From the NCBI RefSeq assembly GCF_001660705.2, contig NZ_LYBV02000034.1, positions 124,001 through 188,000 of the forward strand: 64,000 nucleotides of DNA, read 5' to 3'. The DNA is from Saccharicrinis aurantiacus. GTDB taxonomy: Bacteria; Bacteroidota; Bacteroidia; Bacteroidales; Marinilabiliaceae. The number at the start of each line of letters is the position of its first letter. Position 1 is the stretch's first letter. Under the pieces are notes generated by a model. It was not told the origin of the DNA. It did no database searches and worked only from the letters and a program-made list of their open reading frames with translations. The position numbers and the translations under genes were made by a program. Positions 43,472-53,059 of the stretch are shown in pieces.

Positions 43472-44398
43472 CTAATAGATTACTTGCTCTTCATCCGATA
43501 CCTCATCCTTACCTAAAGCAAATATCTTTTTTAATGATAGTGCAACGTAAATAATAAAGAACCAAACGGTAATGACACCACCTAAATATGAAAACAAGAT
43601 CCAAAGTGGTGCTTTTTTAACAGTATTCCACATGGCTCGTTCTGCATTCAAAGCTGGTTTATTAGTGGCAACTGCAATTTTTAAATCTTTTGCTACAGTT
43701 AAATCGCCATAATTCTCAGTATCAACAAAACTAGCTGTTAATGCAACATTACCTATTGAATCTCCTGGAAGCTCATCGTTCCAATCGATATTAGCAATAC
43801 CATTGCCGTCAGTTGCTTTTGGCTCTCCGATTGGCAATTGACCAAAATATCTCTTGGCTACAATTTTAACATCTACTCCTGCTACAGGTATTTGTTCTCC
43901 TTCATTGTTAGCAATTACCTTAACAAATACTTTTTTTGCGTCAGCATCATAGGATAAATCCATAGCCAAAGTCGCACCTTCTGGGATATTCGTTTCTACC
44001 TTAGCAGCAACTTCTTGTTTATACCCTTTATGAAAACTGCGGATATAAGCAATCACATTCCAAGTATCAGTGGCACTTAGTGCACTCTTAAAAGATGGCA
44101 TTGTCACTCTTCCCTCTTGTATCTTATAATACAGCTCTCCGTCAGTATTATCACTAAACTTTGAACCAGCAGGATCTCCAGGGGATGGCATAAGAGGAAT
44201 AGGATTATTCTGCCCTGGCGTACCATGACAACTTACACAGTTATTTTTAAAAATATCAGCACCTAGCTTCTCCATGCTTGACGAGAAGGTTACGGTACTT
44301 AATTTTCCTTTTTTATCGGCAGGAACAATCCATTCTCCTTGAGCATAAACCCCTGTAGAAATTACAAAACCGATAATTAGTAATATATAATTCTTCAT
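43472..44398 (-). CDS. Mono-heme cytochrome c with a C-terminal membrane anchor
   Basis: A 308-residue protein from the start chosen at 44396-44398 (MKNYILLIIGFVISTGVYAQ, a signal peptide). A longer reading would overlap the NrfD gene. The heme c site is CVSCH (54-58), with GRVTMPSF supplying a possible Met ligand. A beta-rich periplasmic domain follows (about 130-250) and then one C-terminal membrane segment (about 273-298). It lies between the NrfD gene and ccoS and probably carries electrons from the Fe-S/NrfD complex to cbb3. Confidence 0.85.
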   Translation of the reverse strand: MKNYILLIIGFVISTGVYAQGEWIVPADKKGKLSTVTFSSSMEKLGADIFKNNCVSCHGTPGQNNPIPLMPSPGDPAGSKFSDNTDGELYYKIQEGRVTMPSFKSALSATDTWNVIAYIRSFHKGYKQEVAAKVETNIPEGATLAMDLSYDADAKKVFVKVIANNEGEQIPVAGVDVKIVAKRYFGQLPIGEPKATDGNGIANIDWNDELPGDSIGNVALTASFVDTENYGDLTVAKDLKIAVATNKPALNAERAMWNTVKKAPLWILFSYLGGVITVWFFIIYVALSLKKIFALGKDEVSDEEQVIY

Positions 44399-44408
44399 AA
44401 ATTCTTTA

Positions 44409-45749
44409 TTAGTGGGTTTCGTTCTCTTTATCTTCAACATGCTCTTCTGCCATTTCCCAAATAGGAATTACTGGGAATAATTTGGCTAACACTGAAAAAA
44501 TCATCACAGCCATAAGAATAGACCCAACTGTTACAGCAGTCTCAATAACTGTTGGTTGATAAACTACCCACTCATGCGGCAAGTTTTGCACTGGCAAGAA
44601 AGGATGTTCCATTGTTGGAATCACAATGATATATCTTTTAAACCAAGCTGCAACCAAAACAAACAGAGATATCACCATTAAGTTAATTGGGCTACGCATC
44701 TTTTTCCATAACAATAAAAAGATTGGAAGTATTAATCCGGCTAGTTGAGTAAACCAAAACATTACAGCATGTTTCCCTACAAATAATTCGTGAATATGAA
44801 TGGCATCAGCCCCTTTCATTTTGTAAGCTGGAACCAAAAATTCATTTAAGTTAAAATAGAAATAAACTACACATACAAGTTGTAATAACTTACCCATCTT
44901 ATCAAAAACATCATCATTTAAATACTCGCGTAATCTATATGAATTTCGAATTACAAATACTGCAATAACCAATGCAGCCATACCTGTTACGAAGGCTCCA
45001 GTTAGGAAATATGGTCCAAACACTGTGCTATCCCAACCTGCACGTGGTGTTACAGCCATTAACCATGATGTAACCGTGTGAATAGCAAACGCAGTTGGTA
45101 TTACCAATACTGTAAGTATTCGTATAGACTTAAATAATAGTTTATATTGTTTTGGATGATGTGTCCACTTAAATGACAATAGTTCGTATACCATACTTTG
45201 CCATTTCGGCATTTTATTATCCCTACCTCTAGCAATTGCTAAATCAGGAATTAATGGTAGTAAGTATAATAGTGAACTAATTACAAGGTAAGTTGTAACA
45301 ACGGTAACATCCCAAAGAATTGGAGATTGTACCCTACCGTATAAGAAAACATTTAGCAATCGCTCTGGACGCCCCATGTCTGATACAATCACAAGCCCTG
45401 CCACAGCGGCAAAGGAAACTGCGATCATTTCTGCAATCCTTGAAACAGGCTTAATCCACTTGTAACCTAACAGACCACAAACCCCACTGATTAACATACC
45501 AACTAAGGCAGTGGCTACAAAAAATACGAAGTTGGCAATATACATACCCCAACTTACCATATCTCTCATGCCTGTAACAATAAGACCTTTATCAAACTGG
45601 ATATAATAAGCATAAAGGCAAGCTACTAAAGCTACGGTTAAAAATGCCATCCAATTATGGAAACCCCTTGTAAAACCAACAGGCCTCAGAACATCGGTGG
45701 CAATTTTATCGAGCTTTGTTTTATTTAGTCTGAACTTCTCTCCCGACAT
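44409..45749 (-). CDS. NrfD/PsrC-family quinol-binding membrane subunit
   Basis: A 446-residue membrane protein with about ten membrane segments. It matches the polysulfide reductase NrfD family (also ActC, HybB), with characteristic segments MVSWGMYIANFVFFV and FAIHTVTSWLMAVTPRAGWD and the C-terminal HEWVVYQPTVIETAVTVGS. The family exchanges electrons with menaquinol. It lies 20 bases after the Fe-S gene and 10 before the cytochrome. Confidence 0.88.
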   Translation of the reverse strand: MSGEKFRLNKTKLDKIATDVLRPVGFTRGFHNWMAFLTVALVACLYAYYIQFDKGLIVTGMRDMVSWGMYIANFVFFVATALVGMLISGVCGLLGYKWIKPVSRIAEMIAVSFAAVAGLVIVSDMGRPERLLNVFLYGRVQSPILWDVTVVTTYLVISSLLYLLPLIPDLAIARGRDNKMPKWQSMVYELLSFKWTHHPKQYKLLFKSIRILTVLVIPTAFAIHTVTSWLMAVTPRAGWDSTVFGPYFLTGAFVTGMAALVIAVFVIRNSYRLREYLNDDVFDKMGKLLQLVCVVYFYFNLNEFLVPAYKMKGADAIHIHELFVGKHAVMFWFTQLAGLILPIFLLLWKKMRSPINLMVISLFVLVAAWFKRYIIVIPTMEHPFLPVQNLPHEWVVYQPTVIETAVTVGSILMAVMIFSVLAKLFPVIPIWEMAEEHVEDKENETH

Positions 45750-45769
45750 AAAATTAAAGTTTAAGTTTA

Positions 45770-46717
45770 TTAGCTATGATGATTATCTGGTTTCTCTGGA
45801 GTATCAAAAACTCTATCTTTTGGTGGTAGATAATACACTCTTGGCTTAGTTCCTAACTCTTCCATAAGTCTATAACCTGCTTTCTTCTCAAGAAGCTCAC
45901 TTAATACAACAGTTTCTTTTGTTGTACCATTAGTAACCGCATCTTCGTTCTCATCACCGAAATAAAATACACCATTCGGACATGAGCTAACACAAGTTGG
46001 TAAATCACCTTCTCTGAGGCAATCGGCACTAAATACACATTTACTAACTGTACCTTTCTTCTGTGGGATATTAGCTTCAATATCATATTCCATTGGTTGC
46101 TCCTTGTACATCTCAGCATGGAAAGGCTCTTCCCAGTTGAAAATACGCACTGAATAAGGACAAGCTGCCATACAGAATCTACAACCAATACAACGTTCGT
46201 TATCAATTAGTACAATACCGTCTTGACGCTTAAATGTAGCATCAACAGGACAAACTGAAACACACGGTGCATTATCGCAATGCATACATGGCTTAGGCAT
46301 ATTGTATGGTGCCGACTTAGGGCTATCCTGCATTACCAAAGTATTGATATGGAATTGATATGGGTGCAGGTGGTGATGCTTTTGGCACCCTTTAATACAC
46401 TCCCTAGCATTTCTACATTTGGCAAGGTCAATAACCATAACCCAACGCTTACCTTTAATACCAACACGTCCTCTTGACTGCAAAGCTTCTGTATCTAATT
46501 TAACAGCTTGCATCTGAGTTTTTGGCACTTCAACCATCACATGATCTGAAGTCATTACCTTAACGTATTCGCCTTGATTGCTATCTGAATATTTAAATCC
46601 CGAAGCAATTGCTCCAGTTGAAGCAGCACCCCCTACTAAACCAAGTTTACGTAGGAAAGCTCTACGAGAATCTTTCTGATTTTCACTCATCTCACTCTTT
46701 TGCTTATCAGAACTCAT
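45770..46717 (-). CDS. Tat-exported 4Fe-4S ferredoxin-type subunit
   Basis: A 315-residue protein with a twin-arginine signal ([17 protein letters not shown], about 17-33). Four Fe-S cluster regions follow: [37 protein letters not shown] and CVFSADC with CVSSCPNG. It is of the DmsB/PsrB/HybA type. There is no molybdopterin subunit nearby. It is the first gene of the oxidase transcript and probably works with the NrfD protein on the outer face of the membrane. Confidence 0.88.
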   Translation of the reverse strand: MSSDKQKSEMSENQKDSRRAFLRKLGLVGGAASTGAIASGFKYSDSNQGEYVKVMTSDHVMVEVPKTQMQAVKLDTEALQSRGRVGIKGKRWVMVIDLAKCRNARECIKGCQKHHHLHPYQFHINTLVMQDSPKSAPYNMPKPCMHCDNAPCVSVCPVDATFKRQDGIVLIDNERCIGCRFCMAACPYSVRIFNWEEPFHAEMYKEQPMEYDIEANIPQKKGTVSKCVFSADCLREGDLPTCVSSCPNGVFYFGDENEDAVTNGTTKETVVLSELLEKKAGYRLMEELGTKPRVYYLPPKDRVFDTPEKPDNHHS

Positions 46718-46740
46718 TAGTTATATTTTTATATTTTAAT

Positions 46741-47063
46741 TTCTTATTTGAACCTTAACTAACCCTAAACTATATTTCACAACAATAGCCTAATAAAAGG
46801 CTATTAATATAGCTATCAGAAAATTAGATAATCCGATGCTGAATATAGATATTTTAACATTTTATCGCACTAGAAAGTTTTAACAACAAGGCCCTTATTT
46901 TATCATTTATAATCATTCTAAATAAGACCCCAACATCCGAATTAATCAATAGTTCTAGTTTTCTTAGAATATCAAACAATCAAAATGCAATATGGTTCTT
47001 TTATAATCTGATACTAAACAGTGCAAATATCTTTTAAATTAACTATTATTTATCATTCATTTG
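46741..47063. other. Divergent control region between the oxidase and histidine operons
   Basis: AT-rich and without a gene. A perfect dyad AATAGCC-TAATAAAA-GGCTATT (46784-46805) lies in the leader of the Fe-S gene. I found no clear TAnnTTTG promoter for the minus-strand oxidase operon and no FNR-type site. Confidence 0.5.
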
Positions 47064-47094
47064 CTTGGATGTTTAAAAATAACACATACATTTG
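47064..47094 (+). promoter_or_regulatory. Histidine operon promoter
   Basis: TTG in CTTG (47064-47067), a 19-base spacer, and TACATTTG (47087-47094), a close match to the Bacteroidota consensus. Transcription would start near 47101, 13 bases before the leader peptide. Confidence 0.75.
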
Positions 47095-47113
47095 TATCCA
47101 AATAATAGAAACA

Positions 47114-47161
47114 ATGACATACATCACACATCATCACGGGCATCTTTATAAACTACCATAA
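47114..47161 (+). CDS. hisL: Histidine operon leader peptide
   Basis: A 15-codon frame, MTYITHHHGHLYKLP, with four His codons (three adjacent). It lies between a promoter and a terminator hairpin directly ahead of hisG. The HHH codons fall in the region that forms the first attenuator stem (TCACGG 47134-47139 with CCGTGA 47169-47174; ACACA/TGTGT extends it). When histidyl-tRNA is scarce the ribosome would stall here and prevent termination. Confidence 0.9.
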   Translation: MTYITHHHGHLYKLP

Positions 47162-47193
47162 ATGGGAGCCGTGACTGTGTATCATGATATTTA

Positions 47194-47228
47194 AGAGGGC
47201 TTACCGTTTGGTTAAGCCCTCTTTTTTT
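47194..47228 (+). terminator. Histidine operon attenuator terminator
   Basis: A perfect 10-bp stem AGAGGGCTTA/TAAGCCCTCT (47194-47203 with 47213-47222), then seven T. A mutually exclusive pairing is possible between GAGCC (47166-47170) and GGCTT (47198-47202), which would act as the anti-terminator. It sits between the leader peptide and hisG. Confidence 0.9.
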
Positions 47229-47294
47229 GTTTAAAATATTAGAATTGACCAGAAATTATTAGGTATCCAACCTATTTGATAAAAAGAACGAGAA

Positions 47295-48152
47295 ATGGAA
47301 AAACTTAGAATTGCATTACAGAAAAAAGGAAGACTTCATGATGATTCAATGAAGTTATTAAAAGAAGCAGGTATTAAATTTAATATTGGTAGCGGAAAAC
47401 TAGTAGCTCAATCACCTTCCTTTCCAATCGAAGTATTATTCTTACGCGACGATGATATCCCACAAACAATTGCTGATGGCGTTGCCGATCTTGGTGTTGT
47501 AGGAGAAAATGAAGTTGCTGAAAAAGACTTTGACATAGCTGTTGCAAAACGCCTTGGATTTAGTAAGTGTAGAATTTCATTAGCTATTCCTAAATCAGAA
47601 GAATATACAGGTAAAAAGCATTTCCAAAATAAAAAAATAGCCACATCATATCCGGTAATACTCCAAAAGTATTTCGATAAAGAAGGAATTGATGCAGATA
47701 TACATGAAATTACAGGATCTGTTGAAATTGCTCCTGGAATTGGTTTAGCTGACGGTATATTTGATATTGTTAGTTCTGGTAGTACATTAGTTGCCAACAG
47801 CCTTAAGGAGGTTGAAGTTGTAATGCAATCAGAAGCTTTGCTTGTAAAAGCCGATAATTTATCAACAGAGAAGCAGGCCTTATTAGATGAATTATTATTT
47901 CGCTTAAATGCGGTAATGACAGCAAACTCTAATAAATACATATTATTAAATGCGCCAAACGATAAAGTTGACGAGATTGTTAGTATTCTACCAGGAATGA
48001 AGAGTCCTACAGTTTTGCCTTTGGCAGAAGAAGGATGGAGCTCGATTCATTCGGTAATTTCAGAAAAGAAATTTTGGGAGATTATTGGCAAATTAAAAGA
48101 AAACGGTGCAGAGGGCATTATCACTTTCCCTATTGAGAAAATGATATTATAA
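47295..48152 (+). CDS. hisG: ATP phosphoribosyltransferase, long form
   Basis: A 285-residue HisG with the two periplasmic-binding-protein-like domains (RIALQKKGRLHDD at the start, SSGSTLVANSLKEVE) and the C-terminal regulatory domain of the long form (about 210-285, ending EGIITFPIEKM). It commits ATP and PRPP to histidine synthesis and is usually inhibited by histidine. It is the first gene of the attenuated operon. Confidence 0.95.
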   Translation: MEKLRIALQKKGRLHDDSMKLLKEAGIKFNIGSGKLVAQSPSFPIEVLFLRDDDIPQTIADGVADLGVVGENEVAEKDFDIAVAKRLGFSKCRISLAIPKSEEYTGKKHFQNKKIATSYPVILQKYFDKEGIDADIHEITGSVEIAPGIGLADGIFDIVSSGSTLVANSLKEVEVVMQSEALLVKADNLSTEKQALLDELLFRLNAVMTANSNKYILLNAPNDKVDEIVSILPGMKSPTVLPLAEEGWSSIHSVISEKKFWEIIGKLKENGAEGIITFPIEKMIL

Positions 48153-48228
48153 TAAAACACATAAGTAAGGGCAAAAACAAATCAATATGTTATTGCCTTT
48201 ACTTTACTCAACACAACTAAAGATTCAT

Positions 48229-49518
48229 ATGCAGGTATTTGAATATCCACAGAAAAACGAATGGTCTCAGTTACTTGAACGTCCAGAGAACGATTTAAGT
48301 AACTTGTATGAAACAGTTCAATCAATATTATCAGATATAAAACAGAATGGCGATAAAGTAGCCAAAGCCTATTCAAAGAAATTTGATGGTTATGCGGCTG
48401 ATCATCTATTGGTTTCTAAAACAGAAACTGATAAAGCATGCCTAGAAGTAGGTTCTGTTTTAAAAGAAGCTATTTACAAGGCTAAATTAAATATTGAGAA
48501 GTTTCATGAGGCACAAATTTCTTCTGAAAAGATAATTGAAACTTGCCCTGGCGTAGTTTGTCGTCAGAAAAGTGTTGCAATAGAAAAAGTTGGTTTATAT
48601 ATTCCTGGCGGAACAGCGCCACTTTTCTCAACGGTACTTATGCTTGCAGTACCCGCAATTATAGCCGGTTGTAAAGAAATAGTTTTGTGTACACCTCCAA
48701 ATGAAGAAGGCGAAATAAATCCAGCAATACTTTACACGGCTTCGCTTATCGGTATAAAAAGCATATACAAATTAGGTGGAGTTCAGGCCATTGGAGCTAT
48801 GGCATACGGAACCGAATCAATTACTAAAGTTGATAAGATTTTTGGACCTGGGAATAGCTATGTAACCGCAGCAAAACAATTGGTAAGTTTAAAAGATGTT
48901 GCCATTGATATGCCAGCCGGTCCTTCTGAAGTGGAGGTCATGGCCGACGAAAGTTGCATACCTTCGTTTATTGCTTCTGATTTATTAAGCCAAGCTGAAC
49001 ACGGTGTAGACAGTCAGGTAATATTAATTACTGATAATAAAAAAGTAATTGCTGAGGTTCAGGAAGAACTTACAAAGCAATTGAACCAATTACCTAGAAA
49101 AGAAATTGCTGAAAAGGCCCTACTAAATAGTAGGATTATCCTATTAAAGGATAAAAATGAAATGATTGAAATAACCAATCAATATGCTCCTGAACATCTA
49201 ATTATTGCGATGCGCGATGATGATGAAGTTGCCAACAAAATTACCAATGCAGGCTCTGTATTTATTGGAAACTACACCCCCGAAAGTGCTGGTGATTATG
49301 CTTCAGGAACCAACCACACTTTGCCTACGCATGGGTATGCACGAGCTTATAGCGGTGTGAATTTAGATAGTTATGTAAAGAAAATTACCTTTCAAAAAAT
49401 TTCACCTGCTGGCCTAAAAAACATTGGCCCGTCCATTGAAATTATGGCTGCTGCAGAACAGCTTGATGCCCACAAAAATGCAGTTACCATTCGTTTAGAA
49501 GCATTGAAAAATAAATAA
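48229..49518 (+). CDS. hisD: Histidinol dehydrogenase
   Basis: A 429-residue enzyme from the start at 48229 ([12 protein letters not shown]). An upstream ATG at 48187 gives 14 extra residues unlike the family. Conserved segments are [34 protein letters not shown] and [10 protein letters not shown], a zinc-ligand region. It oxidises histidinol to histidine in two steps. It follows hisG by 76 bases. Confidence 0.94.
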   Translation: MQVFEYPQKNEWSQLLERPENDLSNLYETVQSILSDIKQNGDKVAKAYSKKFDGYAADHLLVSKTETDKACLEVGSVLKEAIYKAKLNIEKFHEAQISSEKIIETCPGVVCRQKSVAIEKVGLYIPGGTAPLFSTVLMLAVPAIIAGCKEIVLCTPPNEEGEINPAILYTASLIGIKSIYKLGGVQAIGAMAYGTESITKVDKIFGPGNSYVTAAKQLVSLKDVAIDMPAGPSEVEVMADESCIPSFIASDLLSQAEHGVDSQVILITDNKKVIAEVQEELTKQLNQLPRKEIAEKALLNSRIILLKDKNEMIEITNQYAPEHLIIAMRDDDEVANKITNAGSVFIGNYTPESAGDYASGTNHTLPTHGYARAYSGVNLDSYVKKITFQKISPAGLKNIGPSIEIMAAAEQLDAHKNAVTIRLEALKNK

Positions 49519-49524
49519 CTTGCC

Positions 49525-50562
49525 ATGAGAACACTAGAACAGTTGGTTCGACCAAATATAAAATCGCTTAAACCATATTCATCCGCACGCGATGAATACA
49601 GCGGTGCAGAGGCCATCTTTTTAGATGCCAATGAAAATCCGTTTAATGACCCTTACAATAGATATCCTGATCCCTATCAACGCAAGTTGAAAGCCAAAAT
49701 AGCAGAGCTTAAAAACATCGCAAGTGATTCTCTATTTTTGGGCAATGGAAGCGATGAACCTATCGATTTATCTTTCCGTGCTTTTTGCGAACCTGGAGTT
49801 GATAATATAGTATCTATTGATCCAACATATGGCATGTATCAAGTGGCTGCCGACATCAATAATATTGCAGTAAGAAAAGTGAAACTAACTTCTGAATTTG
49901 AGTTAGATGTTGATGCATTATTAAAGGCTACAGATTCAAATACTAAATTACTTTTCATTTGCTCGCCCAACAATCCAACAGGGAATAGTTTTAAGAAAAA
50001 GGATATTGAAAGAATCCTCAATGAATTTAATGGAATCACCATTTTAGATGAAGCCTACATTGATTTTGTTCCAGAAAAAAGCTTTTTACCAGAACTGAGT
50101 AAATATCCTAATTTAATTATCCTGCAAACTTTTAGTAAAGCTTGGGGTATGGCAGGTATTCGCTTAGGAATGGCTTTCGCATCGCCAAAAATTGTGAGTG
50201 TGTTTAATCACATCAAATACCCATACAACATTAATATTCTTACGCAACAAAAGGCCTTTGATTTATTACAAAATCCTGAAGCCAAAGACGAGTGGGTGAA
50301 CATTTTAAATAATGAAAAAGAAATCTTAAAAGAGAATCTTAGCCAGTTTTCTTTTGTTGAAAAGATATACCCTTCTGACGCCAATTACCTGTTAATTAAA
50401 ACAGAGAAACCTTTAGCCATTTATGATTTTTTAGTTGGACAAGGAATCATTATCAGAAACAGATCAACCGTATCACTTTGCGAAGGATGTTTAAGAATAA
50501 CCATCGGATCAGAAAGCGAAAATGCATCGTTACTTGATGCTTTAAAGAAATACAGCAGCTAA
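49525..50562 (+). CDS. hisC: Histidinol-phosphate aminotransferase
   Basis: A 345-residue class I/II PLP aminotransferase. It has CSPNNPTGN (146-154), LDEAYIDF (174-181) and the PLP lysine K205 in [12 protein letters not shown]. It starts six bases after the hisD stop. Confidence 0.95.
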   Translation: MRTLEQLVRPNIKSLKPYSSARDEYSGAEAIFLDANENPFNDPYNRYPDPYQRKLKAKIAELKNIASDSLFLGNGSDEPIDLSFRAFCEPGVDNIVSIDPTYGMYQVAADINNIAVRKVKLTSEFELDVDALLKATDSNTKLLFICSPNNPTGNSFKKKDIERILNEFNGITILDEAYIDFVPEKSFLPELSKYPNLIILQTFSKAWGMAGIRLGMAFASPKIVSVFNHIKYPYNINILTQQKAFDLLQNPEAKDEWVNILNNEKEILKENLSQFSFVEKIYPSDANYLLIKTEKPLAIYDFLVGQGIIIRNRSTVSLCEGCLRITIGSESENASLLDALKKYSS

Positions 50563-50572
50563 AAAGAAACTT

Positions 50573-51706
50573 ATGAGTTTAAAGAGAGTACTTTTCATAG
50601 ATAGAGACGGAACGATAATTAACGAACCTCCTGTTGACTTTCAGGTGGACAGCTTGGAAAAATTAGAGTTCTACCCTAAAGCAATTTCTAACTTACAAAA
50701 AATTGCTGATAAGCTCGATTTTGAATTAGTGATGGTCACCAATCAAGATGGCTTAGGAACTGATTCATTCCCTGAAGATACATTCTGGCCTGCACAAAAT
50801 AAAATGCTTAAAACACTCAAAGGAGAAGGTATTATATTTGATGAAATTTTCATTGATAAATCTTTCCCTGAGGATAATGCTCCAACGCGTAAACCTGAAA
50901 CCGGACTACTTACAAAGTATTTTAATAAAGAGGAATATGATCTTAAAAACTCCTTTGTAATTGGAGATAGAATTACGGATATTATCTTAGCACAAAACCT
51001 TGGCGCTAAGGGTATTTTTATTGCTCCGGAAGGTAATGCTGAAAAAATAAAAGAAGCCAACCTCAATGACAGTTGTGGGCTGATTTCTGATGATTGGGAC
51101 AAAATATGTGCATTCCTCTTTGCTAAAGAACGCACTGCACAAGTAAAGCGCACTACATCTGAAACCGATATCGATATTAAACTCAACTTAGATGGAACAG
51201 GTAAATGTGATATATCAACAGGCCTGAACTTCTTTGATCATATGCTTGAACAAATAGGCAAACATGCAAGCTGTGATTTAAGTATCAAAGTAAAAGGAGA
51301 TTTACACATTGATGAGCACCATACTATTGAAGATACAGCCTTGGCACTCGGTCAGGCTTTTAAGGATGCATTAGGCGATAAAAGAGGAATTGAACGTTAC
51401 GGATTTTGTCTGCCAATGGATGATTGCAAAGCATTAGTAGCGTTAGATTTTGGTGGTAGACCCTGGCTCATTTGGGATGTAGAGTTCAAAAGAGAGAAGG
51501 TAGGTGACATGCCAACAGAGATGTTCCTTCATTTCTTTAAAAGCTTTTCTGATGCTTCTCTTTCTAATTTGCGCATTGAAGCCGATGGAGATAATGAACA
51601 TCATAAAATAGAAGGCATCTTTAAAGCTTTAGCTAGAGCTATAAAAATGGCCATCAGAAAAGATATTTTTAACAATACACTTCCCTCAACTAAAGGGACT
51701 TTATAA
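50573..51706 (+). CDS. hisB: Bifunctional histidinol phosphatase/imidazoleglycerol-phosphate dehydratase
   Basis: A 377-residue fusion. The N-terminal HAD phosphatase has nucleophile D10 and D12 in FIDRDGT. The C-terminal IGP dehydratase (about 190-377) has the metal-binding histidine motifs [15 protein letters not shown] and [13 protein letters not shown]. It performs two non-adjacent steps of histidine synthesis. It is the last gene of this operon. hisH, hisA, hisF and hisI are not in the window. Confidence 0.95.
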   Translation: MSLKRVLFIDRDGTIINEPPVDFQVDSLEKLEFYPKAISNLQKIADKLDFELVMVTNQDGLGTDSFPEDTFWPAQNKMLKTLKGEGIIFDEIFIDKSFPEDNAPTRKPETGLLTKYFNKEEYDLKNSFVIGDRITDIILAQNLGAKGIFIAPEGNAEKIKEANLNDSCGLISDDWDKICAFLFAKERTAQVKRTTSETDIDIKLNLDGTGKCDISTGLNFFDHMLEQIGKHASCDLSIKVKGDLHIDEHHTIEDTALALGQAFKDALGDKRGIERYGFCLPMDDCKALVALDFGGRPWLIWDVEFKREKVGDMPTEMFLHFFKSFSDASLSNLRIEADGDNEHHKIEGIFKALARAIKMAIRKDIFNNTLPSTKGTL

Positions 51707-51722
51707 GATTTAAATCAAAAGG

Positions 51723-51755
51723 GCGATCTTAGTAATATTGTATTACTAAGATCGC
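51723..51755 (+). terminator. Hairpin ending the hisGDCB operon
   Basis: A perfect 15-bp stem GCGATCTTAGTAATA/TATTACTAAGATCGC with a 3-base loop, 17 bases after hisB. The T-run is weak (TATCTTT), but the stem is very stable. Confidence 0.85.
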
Positions 51756-51838
51756 TATCTTTAACCCATAGGGAGTTTGTTAACTCAGCCATATTTTACT
51801 ACCTTACACCATTAATTATCTCATAATCCTGATAAGAA

Positions 51839-53059
51839 ATGGCAAGTTCAATTGGCAATTCAGATTTCCCACTTTTTCATACCTCTCTTCTACCACAAGA
51901 AGAAATGCTTGAGGTAAAACATACTCAGAAAAAGTTAACAATTGGGATACCTAAAGAATTATCAAAATTTGAAAATAGGCTAGCTTTAACTCCACAAGGT
52001 GTTGAGTTATTAGCTGAAAATGGACATACCATTTTATTTGAATCAGGAGCAGGTGCACCTTGCAATTACACCGATCAACAATTTGCTGAATCAGGCGCAA
52101 GCATAGTTAAATCTCATGATGAAGTTTTTGAATGTGAAATATTACTTAAAGTATCTCCACTAACACCTGATGAAGTCAGCTTGGTAAAAAAATGCCAAAC
52201 TATAATTTCATTAGTTCAAGTGCAACAACAGTCGCGTGATTGTATGCTCAAACTCATGGCAAAAAAAGTAAATGCTATAGGTTTTGAGCTGATTAGAGAT
52301 GAGAATAGATGCTATCCGGTTTTACGAATTATGAGTGAAATTGAAGGTTATACATCTATTATGATAGCCAGTGAATATTTAAGCAAGGCACATAATGGTA
52401 AAGGGGTATTTTTAGGAGGTATAACGGGCATTGCTCCTGCGGAGGTTGTTATCCTTGGAGCAGGCATGGCAGGCGAAAATGCTGCTAGAGCTGCAATAGG
52501 CTTAGGAGCAACCGTTAAGGTATTTGATAATTCTTTTAAAAGCCTGCGAGAATTAGAATTGAACATCGGACAAAAAGTGTTTACATCAGTTCTATCTCCA
52601 AAGGTATTAACCAAAGCCTTAAAAACGGCAGAGGTTGTTATTGGCAACCTTAGGTATTTGCAATCAGGCATAAAATATATGGTTACTGAAGAACAGGTTA
52701 TGCAAATGAAACCAGGTTCTGTGCTTATAGACCTAAGCATGGGACAAGGAGGTTGTTTTGAAACCTCCATGTGTACTGATTTTTCACATCCCGTATTTAA
52801 AAAACATGGGGTTACGCACTATTGTGTACCTAATGTTGCATCACATGTTTCAAGAACAGCTACTATTGCTCTCAGTAATATATTCTCAAGAATTATACTT
52901 GATGTTGCAGAGGCTGGAAGTGTAGATAAGATTATAAAAGAAAATCCGGGAATTAGTGATGGCTTATATATTTACAAAGGCATATTAACAAATCACTATA
53001 TGGGAGAATTATTCTCATTACCATCAAAAGATATAGGGTTACTTATGGCTGCGTTTTAA
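51839..53059 (+). CDS. ald: Alanine dehydrogenase
   Basis: A 406-residue enzyme with an N-terminal extension of about 30 residues. It has GIPKELSKFENRLALTPQGV (the family's pyruvate-binding region, including K and R) and the NAD loop VVILGAGMAGENAARAAIG. It interconverts L-alanine and pyruvate plus ammonia with NADH. It is convergent with, and overlaps by 17 bases, the histidine kinase gene. Confidence 0.9.
   Translation: MASSIGNSDFPLFHTSLLPQEEMLEVKHTQKKLTIGIPKELSKFENRLALTPQGVELLAENGHTILFESGAGAPCNYTDQQFAESGASIVKSHDEVFECEILLKVSPLTPDEVSLVKKCQTIISLVQVQQQSRDCMLKLMAKKVNAIGFELIRDENRCYPVLRIMSEIEGYTSIMIASEYLSKAHNGKGVFLGGITGIAPAEVVILGAGMAGENAARAAIGLGATVKVFDNSFKSLRELELNIGQKVFTSVLSPKVLTKALKTAEVVIGNLRYLQSGIKYMVTEEQVMQMKPGSVLIDLSMGQGGCFETSMCTDFSHPVFKKHGVTHYCVPNVASHVSRTATIALSNIFSRIILDVAEAGSVDKIIKENPGISDGLYIYKGILTNHYMGELFSLPSKDIGLLMAAF

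Noticed and set aside
43472-46717. Alternative complex III
   Set aside because: No pentaheme ActA, ActD or molybdopterin-like ActB part is present. Only the Fe-S, NrfD and mono-heme cytochrome components are seen.
47408-47941. 177-residue frame antisense to hisG
   Set aside because: Shadow of hisG. There is no family motif.
48187-48228. Extended N-terminus for hisD
   Set aside because: The 14 extra residues have no counterpart in the family. The ATG at 48229 fits better.
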